A DNA stretch of 64,000 bases from Dirofilaria immitis. Its lineage: Eukaryota > Nematoda > Chromadorea > Rhabditida > Onchocercidae. Made by a program: the position numbers and the translations under genes. Below, piece after piece: positions 17,447 through 31,000 of this stretch. The notes beneath the pieces were generated by a model that worked only from the letters and a program-made list of their open reading frames with translations, searched no databases and was not told the origin of the DNA. Position 1 is the stretch's first letter. The number at the start of each line of letters is the position of its first letter. The stretch covers positions 6,078,501-6,142,500 of the forward strand of contig JAKNDB010000087.1 in NCBI GenBank assembly GCA_024305405.1. Reading direction: 5' to 3'.

Positions 17447-18917
17447 ACAAATGGTGGAATATCAGTTTACGTTATGCAGTAGCAGGTCCCCTTAGCTGAT
17501 ATTTATTTTGTGATATTATTTTGATAAATAGACTGAGAATCAAGAAGATCCAATTAGAAATAGCAAATCGATGCATTTTTTTCATTAGGTGATTTATTTC
17601 TGAATTAGAATTTACTACTACAAAATTTTCATGAAAAAGTAGACTACTAATGATTTTTTATTAGTTAATTATTTCATATCAAAATAAGTTGAACTATTAG
17701 TTCTAACAAAAAAAAGATCGGTATGCATCCTTTTAGTATTGATAGTCACGCTGTGACTCATTGACAAATTTCCTCTGTCACGGTAAGCAATTTTGCTTTC
17801 ATTAAGATTATATTATCTGATTTCTCATTTCCTAAAATAATTCAAAATAGTTTATCGACACGTCATTTGGGTGTGATTAGATTATATCTGTATGCCATTT
17901 TATCCTCTGATTTTTATCTGTTTTGATTCACCCATTTCACCCTATCATTCAGAATCTCTGTCTTTTCTCATTGAAAAATTATCCATTCCATTTCTTGGCC
18001 AATTATTTTTATACTATTTGTATAAAGCATAACTTCGATATTAGAGACAAAGTTTATTTGATTTATTTATCTTCCATTCCTTTTCTCTCTCTGCACGAAC
18101 TTATGATATTCCTCAGCTCGCAATCATCTTATTTATCAATTTTGTCTGTTAAACATGAATAGTGTGTGAAAAGAATTAATTGTATTATATTTGTGACTGC
18201 GTGAATACAAATAGAATATATTTGTCAATAGTATCTATTAGTTTATTCATGCCGAAAAATCATTCAAGTGAACAAAGTGCAAAAGCTAATATTATGACAT
18301 TAAATTAGATAGAAGACACTTAGTGATCGCATATGATTATTTCTTGTACTGTGCTGCACAGATTGCTTATTCTCGAACAATAATTCACTTTCTTGACATT
18401 GTCGTTTATTATTATTGAATTTTTCGTTGCATGTTATTATTTTGAGTGCTTCTCAATTTTTAATAAAAAAATCCGTTCTTCTCAAAACTTTTAATTCCTC
18501 ATGCATTTTTTTACATCTTAGGTTATTCGGCTTTCAGTATTTTTTTTTGAATTTTTGCTTTCTCATATTTTCAGGAATTTTGGATTTTTATTCATAAAAT
18601 AAGTTATTTTTTAAATCTATTTTTATGTCTATTTCTACCAATACATTTTTGGCTTCCTCACTCGAATGACAAATAGTTCATATAGGAATATTATTACTAT
18701 CATCATGTCAGAACTTATGATGATATAAGAAAGATAAAAGAAAAATGTTAAAAAATATTCCTTATCTTGAAAAATTATCTTCATTTTAATCATTAATTAT
18801 CAAACTACGTCTTTCTAATATCATATCTTTTGCATCGAAATTTGCCAAGTTTCTACAATTTGTTCTGCTATTTTTAGTATATTTCGGTATAAAATGTTTG
18901 TTAATTGAATTTGTGGA

Positions 18918-19011
18918 ATGCGATGTGCTTTTCAAATATACCTGCTCTATCATCTAGTCATTCCTATCCGCTTATTCTCGGAGCAAATTTTCGACTTTGA
19001 AGTTACGGAAG
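18918..19011 (+). other. cadherin exon 1: start codon and signal peptide
   Basis: ATG at 18918 opens MRCAFQIYLLYHLVIPIRLF, a short basic start followed by a hydrophobic stretch, then SEQIFDFEVTE. The exon ends in phase 1 (GAA G) at GTATAA. Exon 2 starts at 19308 (after tttaaag) with AT ATC TCG, completing an Asp codon and giving VTEDISEGTLVG, a typical start of a first cadherin repeat. The phase match and the signal peptide make this a convincing translation start. Confidence 0.75.
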
Positions 19012-22000
19012 GTATAATTTTTTAAAAGGATAGAATTGGAAGTGCAGTATTGCTAACAATACAGTAGTTATTGCAATAGCTTTCAGTATGATCAAGTAAT
19101 TTTCTTGCTTCAATCATGCATTTTGCACTTTTTAAAATTTAAAAAGATTTTTTAAGTTTTAATGGAAACCAAAAACTAAAATAATACTAAAATGTGTGTC
19201 ATAAGAAATTAATTCTGTGTTTTAGTGCTTAGAGTAAAGTTAAAATTGAATTTGAGAGTTGTAGTTTTAATTTTGTTTCTGAATATTTTATACTGCTGCT
19301 TTTAAAGATATCTCGGAAGGTACATTAGTGGGCAAAATTGCGCTAGAATCAATCCTTAGCTATCGTTTAAATGGCCATAATCAGTTTGCATCGGTGGATG
19401 TTCAAACTGGCGAAGTTCGAATTTCTGCACCGCTAGACCGAGAAACAATTGAGCCCAATGGAACAATTATTTTGATATTGACTGCCGAACCGACTACAAT
19501 TATTGCCGTTCGAATCAATGTTCTCGATATTAATGATAATAGTCCGGCATTCCCTCAAAATATATGGTCTGTTTAAGCCATAGATTTACTATCTTTGATA
19601 GGTTCTGTACTTCTCGTACTCAGGGAGAGCAGAATAAATGAAATAATCGATGATATTAACTAAAGCTCAGTGAGTAGGCAGTTGGTCATTGATTATTATT
19701 TTGATGATTTTATATCTACGATTATTAAAATTTCAAATTTCAAAAACATTTGAGATAATGAATTAAAAAAAGAAATGATTTTTCTTATGGGAACTTTAAA
19801 ATAATTAGTCAATGATTAGTTTTTGATCCTTTCACTCAGGTTAAGCTATATATGCTTCAAGATATTCGGAAAAAAATTCAATGATGTTTATCGATCTCTG
19901 TTTCGTGGTTTTCATTTTGATGTTTAAAATAAATCATAAGAAATTTTGCAAGAAAGACTAGTTCAATATGTTCGTTAAACATGGAATACTATTTTGATAG
20001 TAGGAACTATTTGCTAATCTGCAAAAATCAAAATGGTTAAAACAAACCATCGAAAATTTTAATAAATAATTTTTGCATAATTAAAAACAAGGAAATACTG
20101 AGATTGAATCTTTTCCCGTAGAGTGATTTATAGATAGTAAATTTTCTAATGCATATCGGAGAAGGATGATTAATCGGAAGCGTTAATTATATGACTCACT
20201 TCATCAAAAACGAGAGAACTCTGTAATTACGGACATTTGAAACAGGAATAATTAGTGAGGATAAAAGTGCACAAAGGTAGTGGATTAAGGTAATGGGTTA
20301 TTGCTGCAGATATTCAGAATGCATGAATTTACGATGCATATTTAATTCCTATATTGCTTCATTTTCTGACAATTTGATTAAATAATGTTTGATAAGTTCG
20401 TGGTACCGTAGCATAAATCAGATTGAGATCAGTATAAAATCAAGCAAATTTTTGTAAACATTTCGGTTAGGATGCGTAAAATTGAAAGTTTTCAAAACAG
20501 TTGGATAAAAAAATTTTCTCTGATATTTTTTCAAGTGAAAGTCTCTGCAATTAAAGTTTCAATTATCTCATTTATTTTGCAGAATGTTTCAATTGTCGAA
20601 TCGGCGGTTATTGGTAGTCGGATACACTTACAATCGGCAAATGATCCGGATTCAGCTGAAAATGGGACAATTGCAAATTATAAACTTGAAGTCAGTTGGT
20701 TTTTCAGAATGTCATTCAAAATTTGAAGATTCAGAAATCCAGAAAATCTTTTTCAGGGTGGAGAAGAGTTTTTCACATTAATACGATCTTCAAATAGTAG
20801 TGATGGAGATATTTTGCTGCTTGAATTGCTAACAAAACTGGATCATGAGACGAAAGATCTGTTCATTCTCAATATTTCTGCTTATGATGGAGGCAATCCA
20901 TCACGGTTATTTTCAACTTTTAATTTTATGATGTAATTGATATAGTCAGAAATTCATTTCATCTATTCGGTAATTTAGTTTATATGCTAACGATCATTTA
21001 TAAAAAATTTTTTATAATATATTTGAAAATGAATAAAAATGCTTATTCATTTGTTTTTCCGAATACTAAAGAAATACTTCTATGCTAGATATGTTTAGAT
21101 ATTCCGCTACATAGCTATCATCCTCTCATTAAAAGAGCATTCTTTATGTAATTCAAATAATTAATGTCATCAATTTAAAAATTAGATTTTTTTATAGCTC
21201 AGGTTATTGCATAGTCTATGTAAATGTACTTGATGTAAATGACAATTCACCAGTATTTCGTCAGCCACGTTACGATGTCCAGTTGAATAGATCGATATTA
21301 TCTAATGCAACAATATTGCATGTTGAAGCTACTGATGCAGATACCGGTAATAACAGTCGTATCAACTATCATATCACAACGAATCCTTCCAAATACTTCC
21401 AGATTGATCACGATACTGGTGCAATAACCATTCAGGTAAAACAAAAGATTAAATTATGTTCACAAATTCCGTGCTTTATAAAAAGCATTTCAGTTTTCAA
21501 AAAAATCCAATATTTGATAAATCAGTTAATAGTTTATATTAATGCATTAATGAGAAACATATTATAATGATTCTGAGTAATAACTGATTTCTTTTCCTCC
21601 ATTTCAACGTTATTTAATTCTATTTATTTGAAGTATCAAATAATCCCGTTATTCTATCAACTGCATTCGCTTTTAAATACAATACATTCTTCCGTTATTT
21701 GAAAAAGAAAATTAAGCGGAAACAAATTATTATTTTATAGTATATGGCGTTGAATTGTTCAGAAGATAGTTGTTTACAAAACTGCTCGGAAATGTGCATT
21801 TTAACAGTGGAAGCAGAAGATCAAGGTGAACCAAAATTAATTGGCCGCACCTTGGTTTATGTACATCTTACAAATACCAATTTGCATGATCCAGAAATCA
21901 ATTTCAGGTAATTAATTCCAAAATTTGGTGTTACAAAATTGTTTTGATTTTTACTTTCAAGTTCCAACTATTTCACAGGATCTATCCTATCGGTTCAAAA

Positions 22001-25000
22001 TTTGCATCGATAAGTTCAGAGACAGCTATTGGCTCAGCAATTGCCGTAATAACGGCAAATGATCGCGATGATGGACAAAATGTTCAAATTTCTATAATTG
22101 ATGGCAACAGTGAGAATTATTTTCGGTTAGAAAGTGGTAAAAATTACGGTATTTTACGACAAAACCGATTAGTGGATAAATCGATGGAGCACTTTTTGCT
22201 CAAATTTTGTGCAACAGATGATGGCATGCCACCTCGTTCTTCGGAACGCAATTTGAAGGTAACTATTTTGAGGATTATATGAATCAAACAAAGATTTCCT
22301 TTCCATAGTGAAAAAGGATATAAAGAAAATGAGATATGCTTCAATAGATTGTCAGTTGGTGAAAAATCATAACTTGTAAAACTAATAATATCCATTCATC
22401 TTCAGATTTCTGTCATGAAATTAAATGATACAGCTCCAGTGCTTAAAGAAAAATTCATAAAAGTTAATATTCTTGAAACTTCGCTCGCTGGATCATTTGT
22501 CGCTGCAGTTCAAACTTCTACTGAGGAAGATTTGCATTTTCGATTATTGAAGATGGCAAAAATGACGAATTATTTTTAGTTAACAAAAACATAGGTAAAA
22601 TTCTGATTTCAACTTTTCCGTTTAATCGAAATGATAGTAAGCACAATAAAATTTAAGTAAATGAATCATTGCTTATTTTTGGTCCAGTAATTAAACATAA
22701 AAATTGGGAAGCTAAATATTGGATCTCGAATGCCGAAAGTTTTTGGCAATGAAAATGCTGGTTCACTGTATTCATATTTAAATGAACACTACAAGAAAAT
22801 ATCTAAACGTAGTTTGAAACACCTGATTTATGTGAGTTAGAAAAATAATTGAAATGATTCACAGGTATTGTAACACTTTCCAAAGCATGGCCAAATTATA
22901 CAAAATGGAATTACGAGTTCGAAATAATAGTACGAAAAGCTGCACTTAGTGATAAATTTTCGATCTGCACAATTCAAGTAGCGATTATTGATGTGAATGA
23001 TCACAAACCGCAATTTTCCTCTCCCTTTTATGAAGTTGATGTGCTGGAAGATATTCCGCCACTTACCGTCATCTTTAAAGTTTTTGCAACTGATGAGGTA
23101 AAAACTAAATATATTAACCGTACTATTCGAGAGATAGTAGTAGAAATATCATTTGATTAAATGGTAAAAATTATTGGGGCATTACTAAGAAATGATATGC
23201 AAAAATTTTTCTAAAAATAGTCCTTTCTGAGTCGTTAAAATTATCCTATTTTTAGGATCACGGAAATAACAGTGTTATTTCATATAGTATAGAAAGGCTC
23301 TCCTAAGGAACAATTATTTATAGTCAAGGAATTTTCCGGAGAAATTTTACTACGAACAAAACTCGATCGAGAAACCAAAAAGCAACATAAAATTACTGTT
23401 ATCGCTGTTGACCATGGCAGTCCACCATGGAGTTCCTCAACTCTTCTTATCATTAACGTCTTAGTTAGTTTTTTTCTGCATATTTTTCCCATTAACTTGA
23501 TATAGTGCCAAACTCTTAAACTGTATTATTTTTGACCACTAAAATTTAATCTTGCGGAAAAACTACAAATACTAAATGAAACCAATAATTGTTATTTCTT
23601 TTTAAAAAAGATAGTTAGCAAAAGTAGTTCACAAAATTTGTTCACATTTGATGCAAAACTATGATATGAATTATATTTTCACCTCCTTCAGGACGTAAAC
23701 GATAACGATCCATATTTTGCTCAGCTTGAATACCATGGTTATATTGTACGAGGTGATCCATCGGGTACTCACCTCGTACAGCTGGAAGGCATTTGATGAC
23801 GATAGCCCGAAATTTGCCCAAATATCATATTTATTTTATCATTCTGTCCCAAGTTTTTAGCATTGGACCATGAAACTGGAAGAGTGCATCTGTCTGCATA
23901 TACCAGTTTACTTAACTTTGGACAAAAATGGAAGTTAGTACTTTTATCCATTTTCTTTCATATTTTTATTATTTGACTTATTATCTTAGTCAGTATAATC
24001 AAGAAATCGTGATTATGGCAATATCATCTCTTCAGATTGTTGTGGGTGCGAAAGACAATGGTGGTCGTTCATCGCGTAACAATGCTACTGTTCATATATG
24101 GTTGTTAGACAGTATGCTTCAAGTACCGAAATTTAGCATAGCGAATAACTGGTCCATTGAAGTCAGCGAAAATTCGTCACCGGAAAAAATCTTAGCAACA
24201 TTTTCTGTGCACTCAATGTTTGTGAGTTATTATGATGGCAGTTTATACCTTCTATAAAAAAATAAAAATCGAAAAAAACATTTTTCATACCCTACAGTTA
24301 AACTATATTATAAATAAATCGTCAATTATTTTAAATTTGATCAGCTTAGTAAATTGAGCTGCTGAATAAACTCTTTCCTAACTCTATCCAATTAAAGCGT
24401 AATGCTTGTATATGAAAGCAATTTAATATGCTCATTTGTGCAGCATTTTTAGGATAGTCCAGTGTTTCAAAAATTTATTTTTCAATATGAAAAAAATTAT
24501 AGGAAAATATTCGTTATCGTATTAACACCACTGATTTACTAATCAATGAATTCACGGGTGAAGTACGAGCTCGTCGCTCATTTGATCGCGAAGTGGAGTC
24601 TAGAATTGGTTTCACAGTTTACGCAGATGGTGAGTGGTCGACTGCAATGCACCAGGGAACATTGAAAATCATCGACGAGAACGATAATTCTCCGATCTTC
24701 GATTTTGTTGGAACAACTCCGTTTATTATTAATTCTCGATGGATAGGAATCGGTGCAGAATTGTTCCGATTACCGTGTTACGATCTAGATGACGGTCGCA
24801 ATGGTCATGTTACATATAGTGTCAATAGTAGCTTTTTCGGCATTGATCCTAAAACAGGCATTGTGCGGTTACTGAAATTTCCTGACGGCTTAAATCATAT
24901 ACAATTTTACGCGACTGCAATTGATGATGGTGAACAATCAAGACGTAGTACAATCAGAATTGTGATAGAAATCAAAGAAGATGAAACAGTGAGCTTACTC

Positions 25001-28000
25001 AAAAATTAAATAGTATATTTTTGTAGACTTAATTTTGTTAACCAAAGACAGTTATGATTCCATCAAACTTTTGGTGATAGATTTTTTTTTAAATTGTAAT
25101 CATAGTAATACAATTTATCAAGTATGCCGTATCAGTCAGATTTCGTAATTTGCCGGAAGTGAATTTGCATCAAGTAAGATAAACTTTTTTTCTCCGACTG
25201 ACACTGACTATAAGTAAGAAACACATATACATTTGAAATTATTGAAATTACTTATCTTCTAACTTAAATTTCTTGTTCATATTTTAAAATTACCACCGAG
25301 AATTCATGTATTATTTCATGGTAGAAGATTTCAAGGCGAATCTTAATTTTTAGCACCAATAAATAACAGAAGATATTTTTCTCTTATCACCAATTTCTTC
25401 CTCATGACTAAATTCATAAGATTTTCAATCACGTTAGATCGATTTGAACAAAAATGATCAATTTATTTCAGATTTATTCATTTCCTCCAGTAATTGCACT
25501 ATCGATACCAGAAAACATACCTTTGGGAACAATTATAACTAATCTAGCACCTAAGAATATAACCCAACGTTTTGAATTTCGAACGTTCGGACTTATGAAC
25601 AATCATCCAATCCAAATTCTTCCATCTGGTGAAGTTTTCGTTGCATCCAAAATCGATTACGAAATTATGAATTACGTATCAATTCCTGTTGCTGCTTTCA
25701 ATTCAGACAAAAATTCAATTCCAATCAAGCACGAATTTTTCTTCAGCTCTCTGTAGAAGTAAAATTTGACTTTTCTGATTTTTCGAATAAAAATTTTTTT
25801 CTGAAAAAGATGAATACGACGATGTCTTCTTCTAGTAAAATTAGGCATACTTAAAACTGATTAATAAACCGAGTAGAAATTGAAATCTTCAAATTGCATC
25901 TTAGAAAGAGAATTCTTTATATGTGTGGTTATCAAATAAAAGTTCATCTATTTTAAAAAATTGATCTTCCAGGATATTAATGATAATGCACCGCAGTGTT
26001 CCAAAAATAATAAATTCTTCATTCATGAAAATAACATTCCTGGTACAATTGTGGGATCTTTCACTGGTATTGACGGTGACAACGGTCCAAACGGAACATT
26101 ATTTTATGAATTAATGTATGACAGCAAAAAAATATTCAGCGTTGATTCGCATACAGGAATCGTAAGATTATCAATTGAATGACCAATTTATAGCAATTAT
26201 TTTAATTTCCTTTTTCAAGACAGTTATTTTTTCTAAGCCTTTTTCCATCCTTTTATAATAAATTATAGAAGCAGTGATTTTTTCTTAAAATTTCAGGATC
26301 CTTTGATAAGATTATTTTATGTATTTTTGATTAATTTCTAGAATTTTCAAAATTATGAAATATCAGATTCGAGCATTATTGGTGTTGGATTTCGAATTGG
26401 TTCAGGTCTACAATATAACTGTAATTATTACGGATGAAGGCTTGTTAAAAACAAACTGTATGATAGTGATTGAAGTGCAAGATTCAAATGATAACATACC
26501 GCATTGGGAGAAAGAATTTTATCATTTCTCTGCCTCAAAAAGTGCAGAAAACAGTTTTGTCGGCAGAGTATTGGCACGAGACTTGGATTCTGCACTAAAC
26601 GGTGAAGTTAGGTACAAGTTCAAGCAGAAGTGGATGCCATTTAAGGTTATTTCAGCAGTCGAGATTTTTCAAATTATATTTCTATTAATTGTATTTTTAA
26701 TATTTATCTTCTAATCTTTTTGATTCATGTTAAACTTCGCTGTTTGGCATACGAGCGAAATTTAGTTTGAACGAGTTCGAATTTGATTTTATTGTAAGTT
26801 TGGGCAAGTATTAATTTCATTTTTTCTATTTAAATACTTCAAGCTTGTCATTTTAGATTAATGAAAGTACCGGTGACATCGCACAGATCAGTCCTCTTCT
26901 ACCAAACCATATTTATAACATCACCGTGATTGCGACAGATAAGGGCAATCCGCCACTTTCTAGTGTCGCATTCGTTTTTATTCACACTGATAAAGAAGAG
27001 TGCGCACCTAATTTTACAAATTATCCAAATGCTGATATTGAAATTGACAGTAGCTTTGTTGGCCAAATGGTCACTCAAGTGCATGCTGTTGCATGCGGAG
27101 CAGAAGTAGTATATTCATTAAATTATGGTTATTCAAATTGCTGTAATCATAGCAATCTTGGACTGCTTTGGATTGACTCTGCTGATGGAAGCATATTTTT
27201 AATGAAAGGCCCAGAAGCATATATTGGAGAGCGGATTGAATTAATAGTTAAGGCTGAAACAACATCAGCTTCTAATACTATATCTCTAATTCTAAAAGTT
27301 ACAGCGTTAGAAACAAGAAATAAAATCGATACAATCACAATTCATGTTCAGGTAGTTTCATTATTTGTTTCCTTTCATAGAATATCGATTCATCGTTGTT
27401 TATTTATTTTAAATTTTTTAAATCTTTTCTTTCTTAAAATTCTTAAAAACTTTAAAGCTGATTATAGTATTGAAATATTTTCAAATGGAAATCTTATATT
27501 AATCAAATATTTTCAGGAAAACAACAACGTTGGCAAAAAATGTGGAAGAATAGAAACATTTGGGAATGATTTGCAGTTGTTACGCCAAATACCATCCCGA
27601 AAAGCATTTCGTTTTCAAGGGCAGTATTTAATTTGTGATGAAATGTTGGATCGTGAACAAGTTAATTTCTATCGTTTAGTTGTTGCTGAAAGTCGTAGTT
27701 CGAAGTCAAAAATCATTTATATTCAAGTGGATGATGAAAATGATAATTCTCCAGAATGCTTTGGAACCAAAGCAATACTAGTTGGATCTGATTCATCATT
27801 TGTTCCATGGAATTGCTTAGATAAGGATGACGGACTGAATGGAACAATTGGTTTTAAAATTATAAGGAATACAGGAATTGTTCCCGAAGTAAACGATACC
27901 GGTTTCATAGTTAATTCTTTCACAGGCGATCCGCAGTACTTCTCCGTACTGGTTTACGATCGAAATGATGGAACCGAGTAAGTTCAAATTCAAGCATTTC

Positions 28001-31000
28001 CTGAAATTTGAAAAGGAAAGCATACGAAACTCAAGTTAAGCTAATTGAATGAGCTCGATGATTAGTACAACTCTTCTTAGTTTTCATATATTTATCAAAT
28101 TTTCTTGCTTTAAATTTTACTTTACGAAAAAATTATTCTAGATTTCGAAAAGATGATAAATTGCGGAGGATTGTCGAGATTCACTACATTTTGATTCCTA
28201 TCAATCCAAGACTAGAGGCGCAGGTCGAATTTAAGAAGCAGTATCAGTTTGACCAAGATACCAAACCGGGCATGATATTTGGTACTGTAGTAGCAAAAAC
28301 TGGTGCTATGATTGAATATTTTACAACTTCCTTTAAAAATGAAAGAAATATGAATACTATGCAATGGGCTGATATTAATCGTCGAACTGGGCAATTACGA
28401 GTTATCCGGAAACCGAATAGTTATCTAGTGAACATGGAAATCACGTTATTGTCAGAAGGACTTACCAAGACGATTACAGTAGGTTTATTTCTATTAAATA
28501 ATTCTACGGTAAATATACATAACTATAATAAAACAAATTTCAAATTGAATGGTAAGACGAATAATTATAGCAATAAAAGACTTTGATCGCTATTTTTCAT
28601 TATACTTTATTCTAAAGGAGAGCTCGCTAGAGTATTGATACAGTGCCATTAAAATCATCGATAATTTTTTACAAGAAATTCTCTTTCTTTCTGTCTCTCT
28701 CTCTCTCTCTCTTTCTATCTCTCGAAGATTATATTTTACTGCGTTATAATTAAAATCGCATGATTGATTTGATTTGTTTTCCATTAATACATTCTACTCA
28801 TATATTCGGTTAATATTACTTCTCGATCTTTCTTAGCTTTCATTGTTTACCTTAGCTCGGTCGGTTATAGTCGGGATTGCATTAATGCATGAAAAAGCAT
28901 TTCAAAACGTAGGTATAGTAGCATCATTTATATGTAAATATCTCTTTATTCATTGTTCGCTTTTCTGACTATTCGAGCATGCAGAGTGCAATTTGTTGAT
29001 TTTGTCATTTGATGTATTTGTCGACCATTTGTATATGAAAACATAACAATGTTCAGGTGCTCAGGTTAACATGCATTTGTTTGGTGATAACTTAACCTAT
29101 AAATCGTATCTTTATAGATACATTGAGTATTGAAGGATCCGTGGATATAACCTTTTATAGTAATTAACATGATTGAATGAGCATTGCTTTATATTGTTGG
29201 GGAGGAGGAACATTCGTCCCTGAATCTAAAATAGTTGATGAGAACAGTTTAACAAATCTAAATCTCTTATTTTCAACTAAATCTATAAGATATGTTTATC
29301 GTAGAGACCTTAAAGATTGGAAAGTCCAAGAAAGTCTGTACGTAGAAGGAAATCCTTTTTCTAGCTGATCTGTATTACTAAATGTCCATTAATTTATCGC
29401 AATATCGTCCATTCCTATAATGTTTACCTAAGTTCACAATATTGTTAGTTGTAAGGATAAATATCTATTTGCAATTTAGGAGCGTTTAGCTCAAAATTGA
29501 ACTTATTTTTAAATTTCTATATGAAAGTTAAACTGAGAATTTTGTCTAACAGAATCAGAGAGGGTTAAAATAAAATTATAAGGGAACCAATTAATAAATT
29601 TTAAAAATCGTTCACTATTTCCGACCAAAAATCGAACAAAACACTTTTGCAAAAATTTACTAAAAGTTTGAGCACTGAAAGTTAAAATACTATTTATTTA
29701 ACTGGTTCCAAATTTATTTCGTCATTAAAATTCAATCATTTTATAATACGCTTAGGGTATACATTTTGCAGTTATCCTTAAGACTTTAATTCTTACTTTT
29801 AAGGTATAAATCTAAATCAAAGCCCGAAACTCATCAGATAACTTCTTTTGAAGACTCTCTGAGCAAGAGCAATTGGTAATGATTTATAGACTACTTCAGG
29901 CAACTGGCATAGAAAAAAAAGAGAAATTACTGTAGTTTATAAAAATATAAAAAAAAAATTGAGAAATGAGATATATATTATTTTATCCTTTTTCATATAA
30001 GAAGATTTCCCTTTAAATTTTATAGTAGCAATCATTCAGTTCGTAATGAATTAATCGATTACAAATTAACCACACAAATATCGCGGAAAAATAAATTGTC
30101 ATGAAGATAATGATTAAAGTAATTGAAAGTTATCTAATTCTTTTTCGTGGTGTCACACAGCTGTGTACTTTAATGAAGTTTTTTGCTCTTCATTACCTTT
30201 GGATGTTTTGTATACCGTTAATCACTGAGAATTCTTTAAAAGCAAGCTCTGCAGAAATTTTGATAAATATTTTAATTAAGACGGAAAAAGCCAAATTCTT
30301 TTTGGCTTTTTCCTTAATAAAAATGCGGGAACATTGAAACCAGTCAAGGTGTACTTCTTTTTCGTATGCCATTTCGTTCTTTCTTGATAATCAAGCTAAT
30401 ACTCATTATTTCTAATTATCTATAAGATTTATTTAAAATGTACAAACAAAGATTAGAAAAGTATTTACCCTCACCCAATCTCCACGTTTTTCTATCCATA
30501 TGTTTGTCAACTTAATTTATAATTACATCTGCCAAGATTTGAGAATTCAGATGCATATGTGAAAACAATGGCGGATGATAACTATCACAATAAATCAAAA
30601 GTTGTTGAGTTTTTCTGGAAGAAAATAGAAGACTGATTATACTCCTGAGAACAAGACAAGGGACTAGAATGAGAAATTTGTTTGTGATTTATTGAAAGGT
30701 AAAATTAGAATCTTGAAGGGAAATGTAATTGACCTGTATAGATTTGTTTCATTTGTTCTGTTTTTTAATCATATAGATTAGCCATTATATTGAACAGATC
30801 AACGTATTATTTATCTGCATAATTTTTTTAAATGAAAACTGACAGATCGAGCTTATCAAGGAGTGATGATAATTCTGATTAACATTTATTTTAATTACTT
30901 TTAATTAGGAAAACAGAATATAGAAAAAAAAGCACTCTGTAATTTTTTATTCCCTTGTAATAGTGTGAATGATTAATATTCCATTACTCTTCAACATTTA

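Larger units (their letters stand above)
15404..18917. other. intergenic region upstream of the cadherin gene
   Basis: About 3.5 kb of AT-rich DNA. Apart from the hairpin, the GAT microsatellite and the GC-rich island listed separately, I see no gene, RNA gene or mobile element. It presumably holds the cadherin promoter, but no specific element is recognisable. Confidence 0.45.

Noticed and set aside
29177..29368. Nested gene within the large cadherin intron
   Set aside because: A 63-codon frame without splice partners, family features or a clear promoter.
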